Source: Paracoccaceae bacterium (GTDB lineage: Bacteria; Pseudomonadota; Alphaproteobacteria; Rhodobacterales; Rhodobacteraceae). From it: a stretch of DNA of 64,000 bases. A program made the position numbers and the translations under genes. The notes under the pieces were generated by a model that was not told the DNA's origin, did no database searches, and saw only the letters and a list, made by a program, of their open reading frames with translations. The DNA lies in assembly GCA_028284705.1 (NCBI GenBank), contig JANQRE010000023.1, positions 80,951 to 144,950 of the forward strand. The letters run 5' to 3'. Positions 1 through 9,751 of the stretch are shown one piece after another. Position 1 is the stretch's first letter. Every line of letters begins with the position of its first letter.

Positions 1-258
1 ACCGGGTTGCTTTACGCAGCACTTTTGCCCACGGCTGTTGCGGCAGTGATCCGGGTGCGGATCATCACCACCGCCGGGTCGCTCTTCATGTCGATTGTCA
101 GCTATCTCGTGCCGGTCTGGTCGGTGATCCTCGGCATCCTGCTTTTAGGCGAGGAGCTGCCCGCGAACCTCTTTCTCGGCCTCGGGCTGATCCTCGCCGG
201 GATCGGGCTCAGCCAGTGGCGCAGCATCGCGGGGGCGTTTCGCGCGAAGGAAAGCTGA
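1..258 (+). CDS. DMT/EamA-family transporter, C-terminal fragment (cut by window edge)
   Basis: The reading frame is open from the first base, so the gene begins outside the window and only about 85 C-terminal residues are seen. They contain two hydrophobic segments joined by the pattern typical of the last helices of EamA (drug/metabolite transporter) proteins: a segment around SIVSYLVPVWSVILGILLLG, then the acidic GEELP turn, then LFLGLGLILAGIGLSQW and a short basic tail. EamA proteins are inner-membrane exporters with ten helices in two repeats. The substrate cannot be told from this fragment. The next gene starts 47 bases downstream on the same strand. Confidence 0.8.
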   Translation, partial: TGLLYAALLPTAVAAVIRVRIITTAGSLFMSIVSYLVPVWSVILGILLLGEELPANLFLGLGLILAGIGLSQWRSIAGAFRAKES

Positions 259-305
259 CGGGCGGCGAATTTCGCGCTAGGCTGCCTGCGGGGAGGACAA
301 CTGCC

Positions 306-890
306 ATGAACCGACGCGATATCACCGCCATGCTGGCCAGCGCCGCCGCTTTTGGATTGAGCGCGCCTGCGCTTGCGACAACGGCGAGCAAGGAGCTGGA
401 TGAGAACAAGAACTTTGAGCTTGAAGACCGTCCGATGCAGTTCAAGCTCAACGGGCGTCCGGTGAGGATCGAGTGGCTTTTGCTGTTCAACATTGACCGG
501 GTGCTTGGCATCCGCATCCCGCAAAAGGTGAAACATTTCAATGAGAAGCGCGTTAATCTGTCAAAGGTTCCGATTATCGGTGGGCTGACGCGCAAACCTC
601 TGAGCGGCACGGTGTTTGCCAATAGTGGAACTCTCGGCCCGGTGCACAAGAGCGGCAATATTCTGGCGGCGTTTCCGGATGTGAAGGTCGATTTTCCTGA
701 GGCACCCGCGGCTTTTGTGCCGATCCCCTACCCGAATGTGGAGACCTCCCTCAGCCCGGGCGGGAAATTTGGCACAACCAAGGTCAAAGAAACGGACGCG
801 CGCAAGATAAGATCGGCGCCCAAGTTCGGGAACCTGCATGTCGTGGACGGATCGGTGGTCTTTGGTATGCCCGGTGTGGCCCTGGACTGA
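306..890 (+). CDS. Small exported-looking protein with PAAR-like (DUF4150-type) motif
   Basis: 194 residues. The ATG at 306 follows a GGGGAGGA ribosome site; longer in-frame starts would run back into the preceding gene. The N-terminus carries twin arginines (NRRDI) then a short Ala-rich hydrophobic stretch ending SAPALA, which looks like a signal peptide, possibly Tat. The central part reads VHKSGNILAAFPDV, then about ten residues later VPIPYPN; this AAFPDV...PIPYPN spacing is the signature I associate with DUF4150 PAAR-like proteins, which cap type VI secretion spikes or sit with their effectors. No other secretion gene is nearby and the homology is judged by eye, so function is open. Confidence 0.6.
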   Translation: MNRRDITAMLASAAAFGLSAPALATTASKELDENKNFELEDRPMQFKLNGRPVRIEWLLLFNIDRVLGIRIPQKVKHFNEKRVNLSKVPIIGGLTRKPLSGTVFANSGTLGPVHKSGNILAAFPDVKVDFPEAPAAFVPIPYPNVETSLSPGGKFGTTKVKETDARKIRSAPKFGNLHVVDGSVVFGMPGVALD

Positions 891-994
891 CCCCAAGCAG
901 AAATCGGTAAATCTGAATCACTTAACGCTGCCTGAAATCAAAGATTTCAACGCGTCAAGCGATACATCCTGTTGCAGGTTAAACCGATTTCGCT

Positions 995-2335
995 CTAAAT
1001 CGCTGCCTCAACCGCGGCGACGACCTCATCGACCACCGCGCCCAGCATCGCCTCGTCGCTGCATTCGGCCATCACGCGGATGAGCGGCTCGGTGCCGGAT
1101 TTGCGGATCAGCAAGCGGCCTGAGCCGTTGAGACGATCTTCCGCCTGCGCGATGGCGGATTTCACCGATGGCACTTCGAGCGGGGTCTGCCCGACCTCGT
1201 AGCGCACGTTTTTCAGAAGCTGCGGGCAGCGTTCGAACTGATGGATCAGCGCGCTGGCAGGCTTGCCGGAACGCACCATTTCGCCGAGGAATTGCAAGCC
1301 GGCCATCAGACCGTCCCCGGTAGTGGCATTGTCGGTCATGACGATGTGACCGGATTGCTCACCGCCCAGATTGTAGCCGCCGCGACGCATCTCCTCGACC
1401 ACGTAGCGGTCGCCCACGGCGGTGCGTTTCAGGGAAATGCCTTTGCTTTCAAGGTGCTGTTCGAGCCCGAGATTGGACATGACGGTGGCGACCAGCGTGT
1501 TGTGGTTGAGCCGCCCCTCTTCCGCCCAACGGGTGGCGAAAAGCGCCATGAGTTGATCGCCATCGGCCACTTGACCATGCTCGTCCAGCACCATCACGCG
1601 GTCCGCGTCACCATCGAGGCAAATGCCCATATGGGCCCCATGGGTCACGACAAATTCAGCCGCCAGCCGAGTGTCAGTGGAGCCGCAGCCCTCGTTGATA
1701 TTGAAGCCGTTGGGATTGGTCCCGACGGCGATGACCTCGGCGCCTAGTTCCCACAAGACCTGCGGCGCGGCGCGGTAACTGGCGCCATTGGCACAATCGA
1801 CGACGATTTTGAGACCATCGAGGCGCAAGCCGTTAGGAAAACTTGCCTTGGCGCGCTCCACATAGCGCCCGACCGCGTCGTCGATCCGCTTCGCGCGGCC
1901 GATATTTTGCGGCTGCGCGGGGGTGATCTCGCCTTCCAGAAGTTCCTCGATGGCCAGTTCCGCCTCATCGGAGAGCTTGTACCCATCCGGGCCGAAGAAC
2001 TTGATTCCATTGTCATAATGCGGGTTGTGGGAGGCAGAAATCATCACGCCAAGATCGGCGCGCATGGATTTCGTCAGGATGCCGACGGCAGGTGTCGGCA
2101 CGGGGCCGAGCAGGAACACATTCATCCCCGTCGAGGTCAGACCCGCGGTCAGCGCGTTTTCGATCATGTAGCCAGACAGGCGCGTATCTTTGCCGATCAC
2201 CACACGGTGCTCATTGCCATCGCGGCGGAAATAGCGCCCAGCGGCGGCGCCCAGTTTCAGTGCCATCTCGGCGGTCATCGGGTAGCTATTGGCCTGACCG
2301 CGCACACCATCCGTGCCGAAGAATTTGCGTGCCAT
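995..2335 (-). CDS. glmM: Phosphoglucosamine mutase
   Basis: 446 residues, the normal length for GlmM. It converts glucosamine-6-phosphate to glucosamine-1-phosphate in the cytoplasm for peptidoglycan and LPS precursor synthesis. The N-terminus [12 protein letters not shown] is the family opening, the phosphoserine loop is [19 protein letters not shown], the metal loop is [10 protein letters not shown], the sugar loop is GGEQSGH, and the phosphate-binding end [12 protein letters not shown] is present. It is the last gene of a minus-strand run folB-folP-glmM, the order commonly seen in alphaproteobacteria; 33 bases separate it from folP. Confidence 0.97.
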   Translation of the reverse strand: MARKFFGTDGVRGQANSYPMTAEMALKLGAAAGRYFRRDGNEHRVVIGKDTRLSGYMIENALTAGLTSTGMNVFLLGPVPTPAVGILTKSMRADLGVMISASHNPHYDNGIKFFGPDGYKLSDEAELAIEELLEGEITPAQPQNIGRAKRIDDAVGRYVERAKASFPNGLRLDGLKIVVDCANGASYRAAPQVLWELGAEVIAVGTNPNGFNINEGCGSTDTRLAAEFVVTHGAHMGICLDGDADRVMVLDEHGQVADGDQLMALFATRWAEEGRLNHNTLVATVMSNLGLEQHLESKGISLKRTAVGDRYVVEEMRRGGYNLGGEQSGHIVMTDNATTGDGLMAGLQFLGEMVRSGKPASALIHQFERCPQLLKNVRYEVGQTPLEVPSVKSAIAQAEDRLNGSGRLLIRKSGTEPLIRVMAECSDEAMLGAVVDEVVAAVEAAI

Positions 2336-2368
2336 AACGGTTTACCCCGCAGTTGTTTCCACCCGATC

Positions 2369-3202
2369 TCAGGCCTCGTCGCGCAGTGCGCGCCACATGG
2401 CCAGTGCCTCAGCGTGGGGTTTTATATCATGGGCGCGGATGATCTGAACACCCTGCGAAAACGCTGTGAGCGCTACTGTGACCGATCCGATCACCCGATC
2501 GGCGGGGTCTTGCACATCCGTGATCACGCCGATGAAATTTTTCCGCGAAACGCCAAGCAAAACGGGGCATCCAAGGTCGTGGAACGCCGAAAGATTGCGA
2601 ATAAGGCTTAAATTGTGATCGAGGGTTTTGCCGAAGCCGATGCCGGGGTCGATAATGATCTTGTCGCGGGCGATGCCGGCGGCTGTGGCGGTCTCGATGC
2701 GCGATTTGAGATAGGCGTGGACCTCCTGCACAACGTTGCCGTAACTGGGGTTCTTCTGCATCACCTCGGGCGTACCTTGGGCGTGCATCAGGCAAATCGG
2801 TGTGCCAGATTGTGCTGCGATATCAGCGAGTTCCGGATCGAAGCTCAAAGCCGAGACATCGTTGATCATGGCTGCCCCGGCGGCGAGCGCCGCCTTGGCA
2901 ACGGCGGCTTTGCGGGTGTCGATGGAGATCGGCGTGGTGACCCCTGCCGTACGCAGGGCGTCGATAATGGGGGCTGTGCGGTCGATCTCTTCCGCGATGG
3001 ACACCTCCGCAGCACCGGGTCGTGTGCTTTCGCCGCCAATATCGAGGATGTCAGCACCCTCGGAAATCATTTTCCGAGCGTGGTAAATGGCTTGCGTGAC
3101 AGAGTTGAACTTCCCACCATCGGAGAAACTGTCCGGCGTCACGTTCAGCACCCCCATCAAGGCGGGGGTCGGCAGGTTCAAGAACGCCAGAGGTTTGCTC
3201 AT
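2369..3202 (-). CDS. folP: Dihydropteroate synthase
   Basis: 277 residues. It condenses 6-hydroxymethyl-7,8-dihydropterin pyrophosphate with p-aminobenzoate in folate synthesis and is the sulfonamide target. Visible family motifs are MGVLNVTPDSFSDGG near the N-terminus, ADILDIGGESTRPGA, ISIDTRK, INDVSAL, PGIGFGKT, and LLGVSRKNFIG. It lies 4 bases downstream of folB, so the two are almost certainly co-transcribed, and it is followed by glmM. Confidence 0.97.
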   Translation of the reverse strand: MSKPLAFLNLPTPALMGVLNVTPDSFSDGGKFNSVTQAIYHARKMISEGADILDIGGESTRPGAAEVSIAEEIDRTAPIIDALRTAGVTTPISIDTRKAAVAKAALAAGAAMINDVSALSFDPELADIAAQSGTPICLMHAQGTPEVMQKNPSYGNVVQEVHAYLKSRIETATAAGIARDKIIIDPGIGFGKTLDHNLSLIRNLSAFHDLGCPVLLGVSRKNFIGVITDVQDPADRVIGSVTVALTAFSQGVQIIRAHDIKPHAEALAMWRALRDEA

Positions 3203-3206
3203 CGCC

Positions 3207-4133
3207 TCAGCAAATCGGCTTCAAGACCGGCGCATCCAGGGCCTCGCGCAGAGAGAGCACCTGCCCCGGCCCGTCCTCCACGGCCCCGATGGAGAGCCGC
3301 GCTTTGGCCTCGAAACTGGCGGCGAACCAACGGGTCAGTTCGGCAGCGTTCATCTCCTCAAAATCCGGCTGGTCGATTGCATCGAGCACGATTTTCGAGG
3401 GCGCCCAGACGCTGATCTGGCCCTGTTTCATCGCCCAATCAAGCTCGGTACGGGTGCCGACAACCACACAGCGGCGATCACGCCCGGCCAGAACCCAGGC
3501 ATTTTGCTCAATCGCCAGCAGGTCGATGCGGCGTTGCGCTGCCGGGTGCGCCGCTTGCGGGGCCGTGATTTCAGGTGCCGCAACGCAGAGGATCAGCGGC
3601 AATTCGGCGGCTTCGAGACGGTCGAGGAGCCGCGGCAAGGCTGGATCGGCGATCACATCATTGCCGAGATAGACCACCCAAGGATGCGGCAGGTCCTGCT
3701 CCGGGGGAACGTCGATCATATCGCGGTCGCGGACGATCTCGACCCCCAAAGCGCCCGGGCCGCGATCCAATTTCTCAATACGCACGAAAACGCGGGCAGC
3801 GCGATCATCGGCGAGAATGTCTTCGGCCACGCGTTCGGCGAGGGTTTCGAGCAGGTTCAGCCGCTCCTCGGACAATTCGCGATCAATCGCCTCGGTGATC
3901 CGGTCATAGGAAAGGATTTTGTCCACATCATCGTCGAGTCCGCGCGGGATCTGCACCTCAACCACCACGTTGAAACAGAGGCGTTGTGTGATGCCACGCT
4001 CGGCCTGAAAGGCGCCGATCTCCACCTCGCGGATGTGGTCGCGCAGTGAGATACGGTCGAGCGGATCGGGGCCCGCGGTCGCCTCGGCACGCTCGGAAGG
4101 ATGGGCAAAAGCCAAACGGATATCGCTGGACAT
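3207..4133 (-). CDS. folB: Dihydroneopterin aldolase (FolB) with long C-terminal extension
   Basis: 308 residues, more than twice a usual FolB (about 120). Residues about 25-138 carry the FolB fold: DRISLRDHIREVEIGAF, the E-R-G-I-T-Q turn matching the family's E-R-x-x-x-Q, a VDKILSYDRI segment, LLETLAERVA and VRIEKLDRGPGA. This part should cleave dihydroneopterin to 6-hydroxymethyldihydropterin and glycolaldehyde. Residues about 139-308 hold a second globular region (for example WVVYLGNDVIADP and SVWAPSKIVLDAI) that I cannot assign. The stop lies 4 bases before folP, which takes the next pathway intermediate after pyrophosphorylation. Confidence 0.85.
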   Translation of the reverse strand: MSSDIRLAFAHPSERAEATAGPDPLDRISLRDHIREVEIGAFQAERGITQRLCFNVVVEVQIPRGLDDDVDKILSYDRITEAIDRELSEERLNLLETLAERVAEDILADDRAARVFVRIEKLDRGPGALGVEIVRDRDMIDVPPEQDLPHPWVVYLGNDVIADPALPRLLDRLEAAELPLILCVAAPEITAPQAAHPAAQRRIDLLAIEQNAWVLAGRDRRCVVVGTRTELDWAMKQGQISVWAPSKIVLDAIDQPDFEEMNAAELTRWFAASFEAKARLSIGAVEDGPGQVLSLREALDAPVLKPIC

Positions 4134-4218
4134 ATCTGGGCCGTCTCGTCGTTTCGTCGCGCCAGATTAGCAGGTCGGGTTGCGCCCGTCCTGCCGAAAA
4201 CGTCACCTCAGCGGTCGA

Positions 4219-4860
4219 TCAGGACGGTCTGTAGAAGATATGCACGCCGTGCCGTGCGGTCTGGCGGAATTGACGCGCCCAGCGGGGACGCACAGCCGTC
4301 GTGTGGTAGTAAGTCGCCCCGCCCGCGAGGTTGCGCGGTGCGCCGTCGAGCATCATGCGCGCCACTTTGCCGACGCGGGTCCATGCGGCAGGTTCACGGA
4401 TCGCTTCTGGGTGACCATCGCAGGTGTAGGTGAACTGGCACTGATAGCGCTTGCCGGTGCCCTGGTTGATCACGCCACAGACGGTGTTCGGGAAACGCGA
4501 CGAGGAGACGCGGTTCAAGATTACTTCGGCGACAGCGATCTGGCCGCGCACGGTCTCACCGCGGGCCTCGAAATAAAGCGCCTCGGTCAGGCAGCGCCAT
4601 TGCGCTCCGCCGGAAGCTTTCGGACGCGCCGCGAGTGCCGCAGCGCTATAGGTCAGCTTGCCACCACCGGTCGCGGCCCCTTCAGGCGATTTGGCAATCG
4701 CGCGCAAGCGCTTTTCCGGGATGCCATTGAACGCCGCGCGGTCGGCGCGCAGCAATTGTTTCAGCGAGGTCGTGTAGGTCGCACCATCGGCGGCCACGAA
4801 ACTCGGGACGGACAGGGCCAGCGCCGCGCCAAGCACGGAGGCCGTTAAAATTTTACGCAT
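4219..4860 (-). CDS. Cell wall hydrolase, SleB/hydrolase_2 family
   Basis: 213 residues from the ATG at 4860; the reading frame could extend 17 codons further but the [19 protein letters not shown] signal peptide begins here. After cleavage near SFVAA the mature protein has a helical linker and then the hydrolase_2 domain: [15 protein letters not shown] (catalytic Glu region), [26 protein letters not shown] and CQFTYTCDG. Members are periplasmic lytic transglycosylase-like or amidase-like peptidoglycan enzymes. The gene stands alone on the minus strand, 86 bases downstream of the start-proximal end of folB and 138 bases from the PPDK-like gene. Confidence 0.85.
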   Translation of the reverse strand: MRKILTASVLGAALALSVPSFVAADGATYTTSLKQLLRADRAAFNGIPEKRLRAIAKSPEGAATGGGKLTYSAAALAARPKASGGAQWRCLTEALYFEARGETVRGQIAVAEVILNRVSSSRFPNTVCGVINQGTGKRYQCQFTYTCDGHPEAIREPAAWTRVGKVARMMLDGAPRNLAGGATYYHTTAVRPRWARQFRQTARHGVHIFYRPS

Positions 4861-4998
4861 TTGGACTGCCCCCCAGGGCAACAGAGTCGTCGTCTTAATC
4901 GAAGCGGGCATATAACGCTGTGGAAAAGAGCGGTCTAGGGTGTGGGTAAAAGGGTCGCAGGTTGAGCAGTGCCGCGACCTCTATCTAGCGGTCACGGA

Positions 4999-7596
4999 TC
5001 AGTCGGGCACAATATCCCGATCATCCTCAAACCCGGTCGAGAGGTCACTATCCCCAGGGTCGCGAATCGCCAGCTGTGCGGCAGCCAGGCGCGCAATGGG
5101 CACCCGATAGGGCGAACAGGAGACATAACCGATGCCGATATCGCGGCAGAAGGCGATGCTGTCAGGGTCGCCACCATGTTCCCCGCAGACCGACAGCGTG
5201 AGGCGAGAGCGTACCTGTCGCCCCCGCGCGCAAGCCAGTTTCAGAAGCTCCCCCACCCCGTCCTGATCGAGCGCATGGAACGGGTCTTCGACGAACACAC
5301 CCTTGTTGACGTAATCCGACATGAACCGCCCGGCATCGTCACGGCTGAGCCCATAGGTCATCTGCGTCAGGTCATTCGTGCCGAAGCTGAGGAACGAGGC
5401 ATGGGTCGCGATGTCTCCAGCGCGAAGCGCCGCGCGAGGCGTCTCCACCATGACGCCGAGCTTGTAGTAGAAGTGCGCGCCGGTCTCTGCGGCGACATCC
5501 GCCGCCACTGAGTCGATGCGGGATTTCACCAGCTCGACTTCGCGCTTAGCGGAAACCAGCGGGATCATGATCTCAGGCACCACGGCCTCAACCCCGTCTT
5601 GCTGGCTTTGCACCACGGCCTCAAAAATGGCGCGGGCTTGCATGTCGTATATCTCGGGCACGGTGATCCCGAGGCGCACGCCGCGCATGCCCAACATCGG
5701 GTTGAATTCCGAAAGGTTCTCGATGCGATGCTGCACCGCTTTCGCGCTCAGCCCCATGGCCTCTGCCATCTCGCGGATGCCGGAGCGGCTGGAGGGCAGA
5801 AACTCGTGCAACGGCGGGTCGAAAAGGCGCAAGCAGACGGGTTTGCCGGCCATGATCTCAAAAAGCTCGCAGAAATCTTCCCGCTGCATCGGAAGCAGAC
5901 GGTCAAGTGCTGCGCGGCGGTCTTCGACCTCATTGGCAAAGATGGCCTCGCGCAAGACGATCAGGCGATCCTCGGCGAAGAACATATGCTCCGTGCGGCA
6001 GAGGCCGATGCCTTCCGCTTTGAACATCGCGGCAACCTCCGCGTCGGCGGGCGTGTCGGCATTTGCGCGCACACCGAGGTCGCGATACTCGTCCGCCCAA
6101 TCCATCAGCGTCTGGAACGTGCCGCCGATCCCGGCTTCAAGAAGCGGCACAGCGCCAGCGAGCGCTTCGCCGCGCGTCCCATCAAGCGAAATCACGTCGC
6201 CCTCAGAGAACACCCGGCCATCGCGCGTGGTGATCTTGCGGCCCTTGGTGTCGATCTCGAGGTCGGAGGCGCCAGCGACACAAGGTAAACCCAGCCCGCG
6301 CGCGATCACGGCGGCATGGCTCGTGGTGCCACCGCGTTCGGTCAGAATGCCACGCGCCGCATGCATCCCGCGGATGTCTTCCGGGCTGGTTTCGCGGCGC
6401 ACGAGGATGCAGGCCTCGCCCTGGCTTTGCGCGGTCTGCGCGGCGGCAGCGTTGAAGACAAGCTTGCCAGTGGCCGCGCCCGGAGAGGCCGCGACGCCCA
6501 CGGAAATCACATCGCGCTTGGCGTCCGGGGCGACCTGTTGGTGCAAGAGTTCGGGCACCGATTTCGGATTCACCCGGGCCACGGCTTCCGGTTTGGAGAT
6601 CACCTCGTCCTGCGCCAAAGCGGTGACAATCGCGATCTCGGCGCGGGCCGAGCGCGGCGTGCGCACCGCATCGAGCACATGCAACTCACCGCCCGAGATG
6701 GTGAATTCGATCTGCATCTCCTCGCGCAGACCTTTGCGGGCAATCGCGCCGTAGTCTTGCAGTTTCTCGAACGCCTCGGGGCTGGCCTCTTCCAGCGACG
6801 GTCCCCGATCATCACGGGTCAGATACATCGCCTCGCCATTCGCGCTGAGCGCATCGCGGCCCTGGCTCTGGCGTTTGTAGCGACCGACTTCCTGGGGGTC
6901 ACCGCTGTCGGAATTTACGAACTGGATGACGCCCGCGCCGCTTTCGCCCTTGCCAAGCCCGAAGGCCATGCGCTGCACCACCAAGCCAAGCCCTGCATCC
7001 TCCGGCGCGCCTTTCGACATGCGCAGGAGCCGCGCGGTCGTGCCTTCCCAGGCCTTCGACATGGATTTCAGCACATCGAGCAACTGCGCTTCGATCTCTT
7101 GCGGGAAGGCCTCATCCATCTCGGTCTCATAGGCCTCAAGCGCGCGCTCTGACGTCAGATCGGGGATGTCGAAAATCTCGTCATCGAGGCGCGCGACATC
7201 GAGCGCGAAGCTCTTGATGAAGCGCAGATGCAGGGCCGCGGCGGCCTCGGCACCGAGGATCGAGGCGAAATAGGCCTCGTTGGCGCGGTTCATGCCGATA
7301 TTGAGGATCGAGCCCGGACCGCCCCACTGCGCCTCAATCGGCGAGGCGCGGACGGAGATCACGGGCCAGGACCCAAAGGGCTCCAGCAGCTCTTTCATAT
7401 CCGGGCGCTGACCGCCGGCGATGGCTTTGACCAGCGGGACCGAGAGCGCGACCGTGTCCGGGACCGGCAGGCCGAGCCGGATCAGGCGCTGCAGGCATTT
7501 CGCCCGCTCGCCATGCATCCGTCGCTGGATGGGTGCTGTCTCGGTGATCAGCTCAGAGTTGACACGGTCCAACATACTGCACTGCAGCATAGACAT
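4999..7596 (-). CDS. Divergent pyruvate phosphate dikinase / PEP-utilising enzyme
   Basis: 865 residues. The C-terminal two thirds is clearly PPDK/enzyme I-like: swivelling His domain GGTTSHAAVIARG with His at residue 427, barrel motifs GIGLCRTEHMFF, RLFDPPLHEFLP, NPMLGMRGVRLG, FLSFGTNDLTQMTYG, and CGEHGGDP with the acid/base Cys at residue 804. The N-terminal ATP-grasp third is shorter and divergent; SVRASP keeps an Arg (residue 83) but the usual GGKGANL start is MHGERAKCL, with Glu where the nucleotide-binding Lys should be. PPDK interconverts pyruvate and PEP, but activity of this copy is uncertain. It lies 52 bases downstream of glyS. Alternative starts at 7590 or 7575 are possible. Confidence 0.8.
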   Translation of the reverse strand: MSMLQCSMLDRVNSELITETAPIQRRMHGERAKCLQRLIRLGLPVPDTVALSVPLVKAIAGGQRPDMKELLEPFGSWPVISVRASPIEAQWGGPGSILNIGMNRANEAYFASILGAEAAAALHLRFIKSFALDVARLDDEIFDIPDLTSERALEAYETEMDEAFPQEIEAQLLDVLKSMSKAWEGTTARLLRMSKGAPEDAGLGLVVQRMAFGLGKGESGAGVIQFVNSDSGDPQEVGRYKRQSQGRDALSANGEAMYLTRDDRGPSLEEASPEAFEKLQDYGAIARKGLREEMQIEFTISGGELHVLDAVRTPRSARAEIAIVTALAQDEVISKPEAVARVNPKSVPELLHQQVAPDAKRDVISVGVAASPGAATGKLVFNAAAAQTAQSQGEACILVRRETSPEDIRGMHAARGILTERGGTTSHAAVIARGLGLPCVAGASDLEIDTKGRKITTRDGRVFSEGDVISLDGTRGEALAGAVPLLEAGIGGTFQTLMDWADEYRDLGVRANADTPADAEVAAMFKAEGIGLCRTEHMFFAEDRLIVLREAIFANEVEDRRAALDRLLPMQREDFCELFEIMAGKPVCLRLFDPPLHEFLPSSRSGIREMAEAMGLSAKAVQHRIENLSEFNPMLGMRGVRLGITVPEIYDMQARAIFEAVVQSQQDGVEAVVPEIMIPLVSAKREVELVKSRIDSVAADVAAETGAHFYYKLGVMVETPRAALRAGDIATHASFLSFGTNDLTQMTYGLSRDDAGRFMSDYVNKGVFVEDPFHALDQDGVGELLKLACARGRQVRSRLTLSVCGEHGGDPDSIAFCRDIGIGYVSCSPYRVPIARLAAAQLAIRDPGDSDLSTGFEDDRDIVPD

Positions 7597-7648
7597 ATGC
7601 GAGTGTCATTCAACTGTGACAAAACAGTTAATGACGAAGCGTAACCGA

Positions 7649-9745
7649 TTAACCCTCCAATTTGGTCAGATCGGCGACACCGCCGCAGATGGTGCGGATT
7701 TTGTGCAGGAGGCACAAGCGGTTACGGCGGATGATGTCATTGTCGGAGTTCACCTGAACCGCCTCGAAAAAGGCGTCAATCGGACCTCTGAGCCGGGCCA
7801 TCGCCGCCATGGCGGCCGCGAAATCTTCGGCCTCGATGGCCGGAGAGATCGCACCACCGGCCTCGTCGAGTGCGGCGAACAGCGCGCGTTCCTCATCGGA
7901 TTCCGCAAATTTCGGGTCCGGATCGAGCTCGTAAGACACCCCGTCCTTCTCTTCCGCCTGGGTGAGGATGTTATTGGCGCGCTTGAAACCTTGGATCAGG
8001 TTTTCGCCATCATCGGTTTTCAGCACATCCGACAGCGCCTCTGCCCGTTTGACGAGCAGGGTCAGGTCATCATTCCCCAGCATCGCGATGCAGGCGTCGA
8101 TGACGTCATGGCGGATGCCCTTGTCGCGAAGGAAGACTTTGAGGCGGTCGTGGAAGAAGGAGAGGAGGTCTCCGATGTCCGCAAATGCTTTATGATCCTC
8201 GACATCTCGAGCACCAACGATATCGGCCGCAGTTCTCAAGTGAGCGGATAGGGACAGTCGTAAATTGTTCTCTAACACTAAACGAACAACTCCTAAAGCC
8301 GCTCGCCTCAGAGCGTAAGGGTCTTTCGAACCCGTCGGTTTTTCCTCGATCGCCCAAAACCCGGTTAGTGTGTCGACCTTGTCGGCCAGCGCGACGGCGA
8401 CGGAGACCGGCGCGGCGGGCACCTCGTCAGAGGGGCCGAGCGGTGAGTAATGTTCCGCGCAGGCGGCGGCGACCTCGGGGGGCAGCCCGGCGGCCTCGGC
8501 GTAGTAGCGGCCCATAAGCCCTTGAAGTTCCGGGAATTCATAGACCATCTCGGAACTCAGATCGGCTTTACAGACCTTCGCCGCCTGCTTCGCCAAATCA
8601 GGATCGGCACCGACCACCGGGGCCAATTCGCGCGCCAAGGCGGCGATGCGCTGCACGCGTTCGCCTTGGGAGCCGAGCTTGGCGTGGAAGGTGACATTGT
8701 CGAGCGCGTTGAGCCAGGGCAGCATCTTCTCGGTTGTCGCAACGCGCAGGTCGTTCTCCCAGAAGAACTTCGCATCCGAGAGCCGGGCAAAGAGCACTTT
8801 TTGGTTGCCCGCAAGGATCGTGGCACCGTTGTCGGAGGTCTCGACATTGGCGACGGTGACGAATTTCTCGACCCGTCCCGTCTTGGGGTTGCGCACGGAG
8901 AAGAATTTTTGATGTTCCTTCATCGAGGTGGTCAGCACCTCGGGCGGCAGGTCGAGGAAGGTCTCGTCAATCGCGCCCACCAGCACCACGGGCCATTCGA
9001 CCAGCCCCGCGACCTCGGCCAGAAGACCACGATCCTCGACCAGTTCGAGGCCTTGTGCGAAGGCCTGATTGGTGGCGTCCGACCAGATCGCATCGGCGCG
9101 TTCTTGTGCGTCGAGGATGACGAAATTCTGCTTCAGCTTCGCCGTGTAATCCTCGAAAGAGGTTACAGAAAACGGGCCTGACCCCATGAAGCGGTGGCCT
9201 TCGGTTTTGTCGCCCGCGGCGATGCCGTCGATCTCCATCGGCACCACCTCGGCCCCGGCCTCATCGGTGAGGATGCACAGGATACGGTGCAGCGGGCGCA
9301 CCCAGCGCAAAGACCCTGCCCCCCAGCGCATGGATTTCGGCCAGGGGAAGTTGCGGATGACGTCTTCGAGCACCTCGGCGATGATCTCCGCCGCCGGACG
9401 GCCCTTTCGTTCGATCACCGCAAACCAGACCTGGCCTTTCTTATCATCGCGGGCCTCCAACTGGTCCTTAGTCAGCCCGGTGGAGCGCAGGAAGCCCTCC
9501 AAGGCTTTTTCCGGCGCATCGACGCGAGGGCCCTTGCGCTCTTCGCGTGTGGCGGGGGACGCGGCGAGCAACTCCTCGATGGTCAGGGTCAGACGGCGCG
9601 GCGTGTGGAAGGCCCCGGCGGACGCATAGGTCAGGCCAGCCTCGACCAGCCCGTCGGTCATGCGTTTCTTCAAATCTTCCGCCGCGCGCGCCTGCATGCG
9701 GGCGGGGATTTCCTCGGAGAAGAGTTCGATCAGGAGGTCGGGCAT
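7649..9745 (-). CDS. glyS: Glycyl-tRNA synthetase beta subunit
   Basis: 698 residues, normal for the beta chain of the bacterial alpha2-beta2 enzyme that charges tRNA-Gly. The N-terminus PDLLIELFSEEIPARMQ is diagnostic. Further markers are FPWPKSMRWG, the HD-like region DKVDTLTGFWAI, PTGSKDPYALRRAALGV and the C-terminal anticodon-binding part near DLTLLVKRAEALS. It is separated from its partner glyQ by one small gene (6-base gap), so the three are read as one operon with the PPDK-like gene last. Confidence 0.97.
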   Translation of the reverse strand: MPDLLIELFSEEIPARMQARAAEDLKKRMTDGLVEAGLTYASAGAFHTPRRLTLTIEELLAASPATREERKGPRVDAPEKALEGFLRSTGLTKDQLEARDDKKGQVWFAVIERKGRPAAEIIAEVLEDVIRNFPWPKSMRWGAGSLRWVRPLHRILCILTDEAGAEVVPMEIDGIAAGDKTEGHRFMGSGPFSVTSFEDYTAKLKQNFVILDAQERADAIWSDATNQAFAQGLELVEDRGLLAEVAGLVEWPVVLVGAIDETFLDLPPEVLTTSMKEHQKFFSVRNPKTGRVEKFVTVANVETSDNGATILAGNQKVLFARLSDAKFFWENDLRVATTEKMLPWLNALDNVTFHAKLGSQGERVQRIAALARELAPVVGADPDLAKQAAKVCKADLSSEMVYEFPELQGLMGRYYAEAAGLPPEVAAACAEHYSPLGPSDEVPAAPVSVAVALADKVDTLTGFWAIEEKPTGSKDPYALRRAALGVVRLVLENNLRLSLSAHLRTAADIVGARDVEDHKAFADIGDLLSFFHDRLKVFLRDKGIRHDVIDACIAMLGNDDLTLLVKRAEALSDVLKTDDGENLIQGFKRANNILTQAEEKDGVSYELDPDPKFAESDEERALFAALDEAGGAISPAIEAEDFAAAMAAMARLRGPIDAFFEAVQVNSDNDIIRRNRLCLLHKIRTICGGVADLTKLEG

Positions 9746-9751
9746 TTGGCG

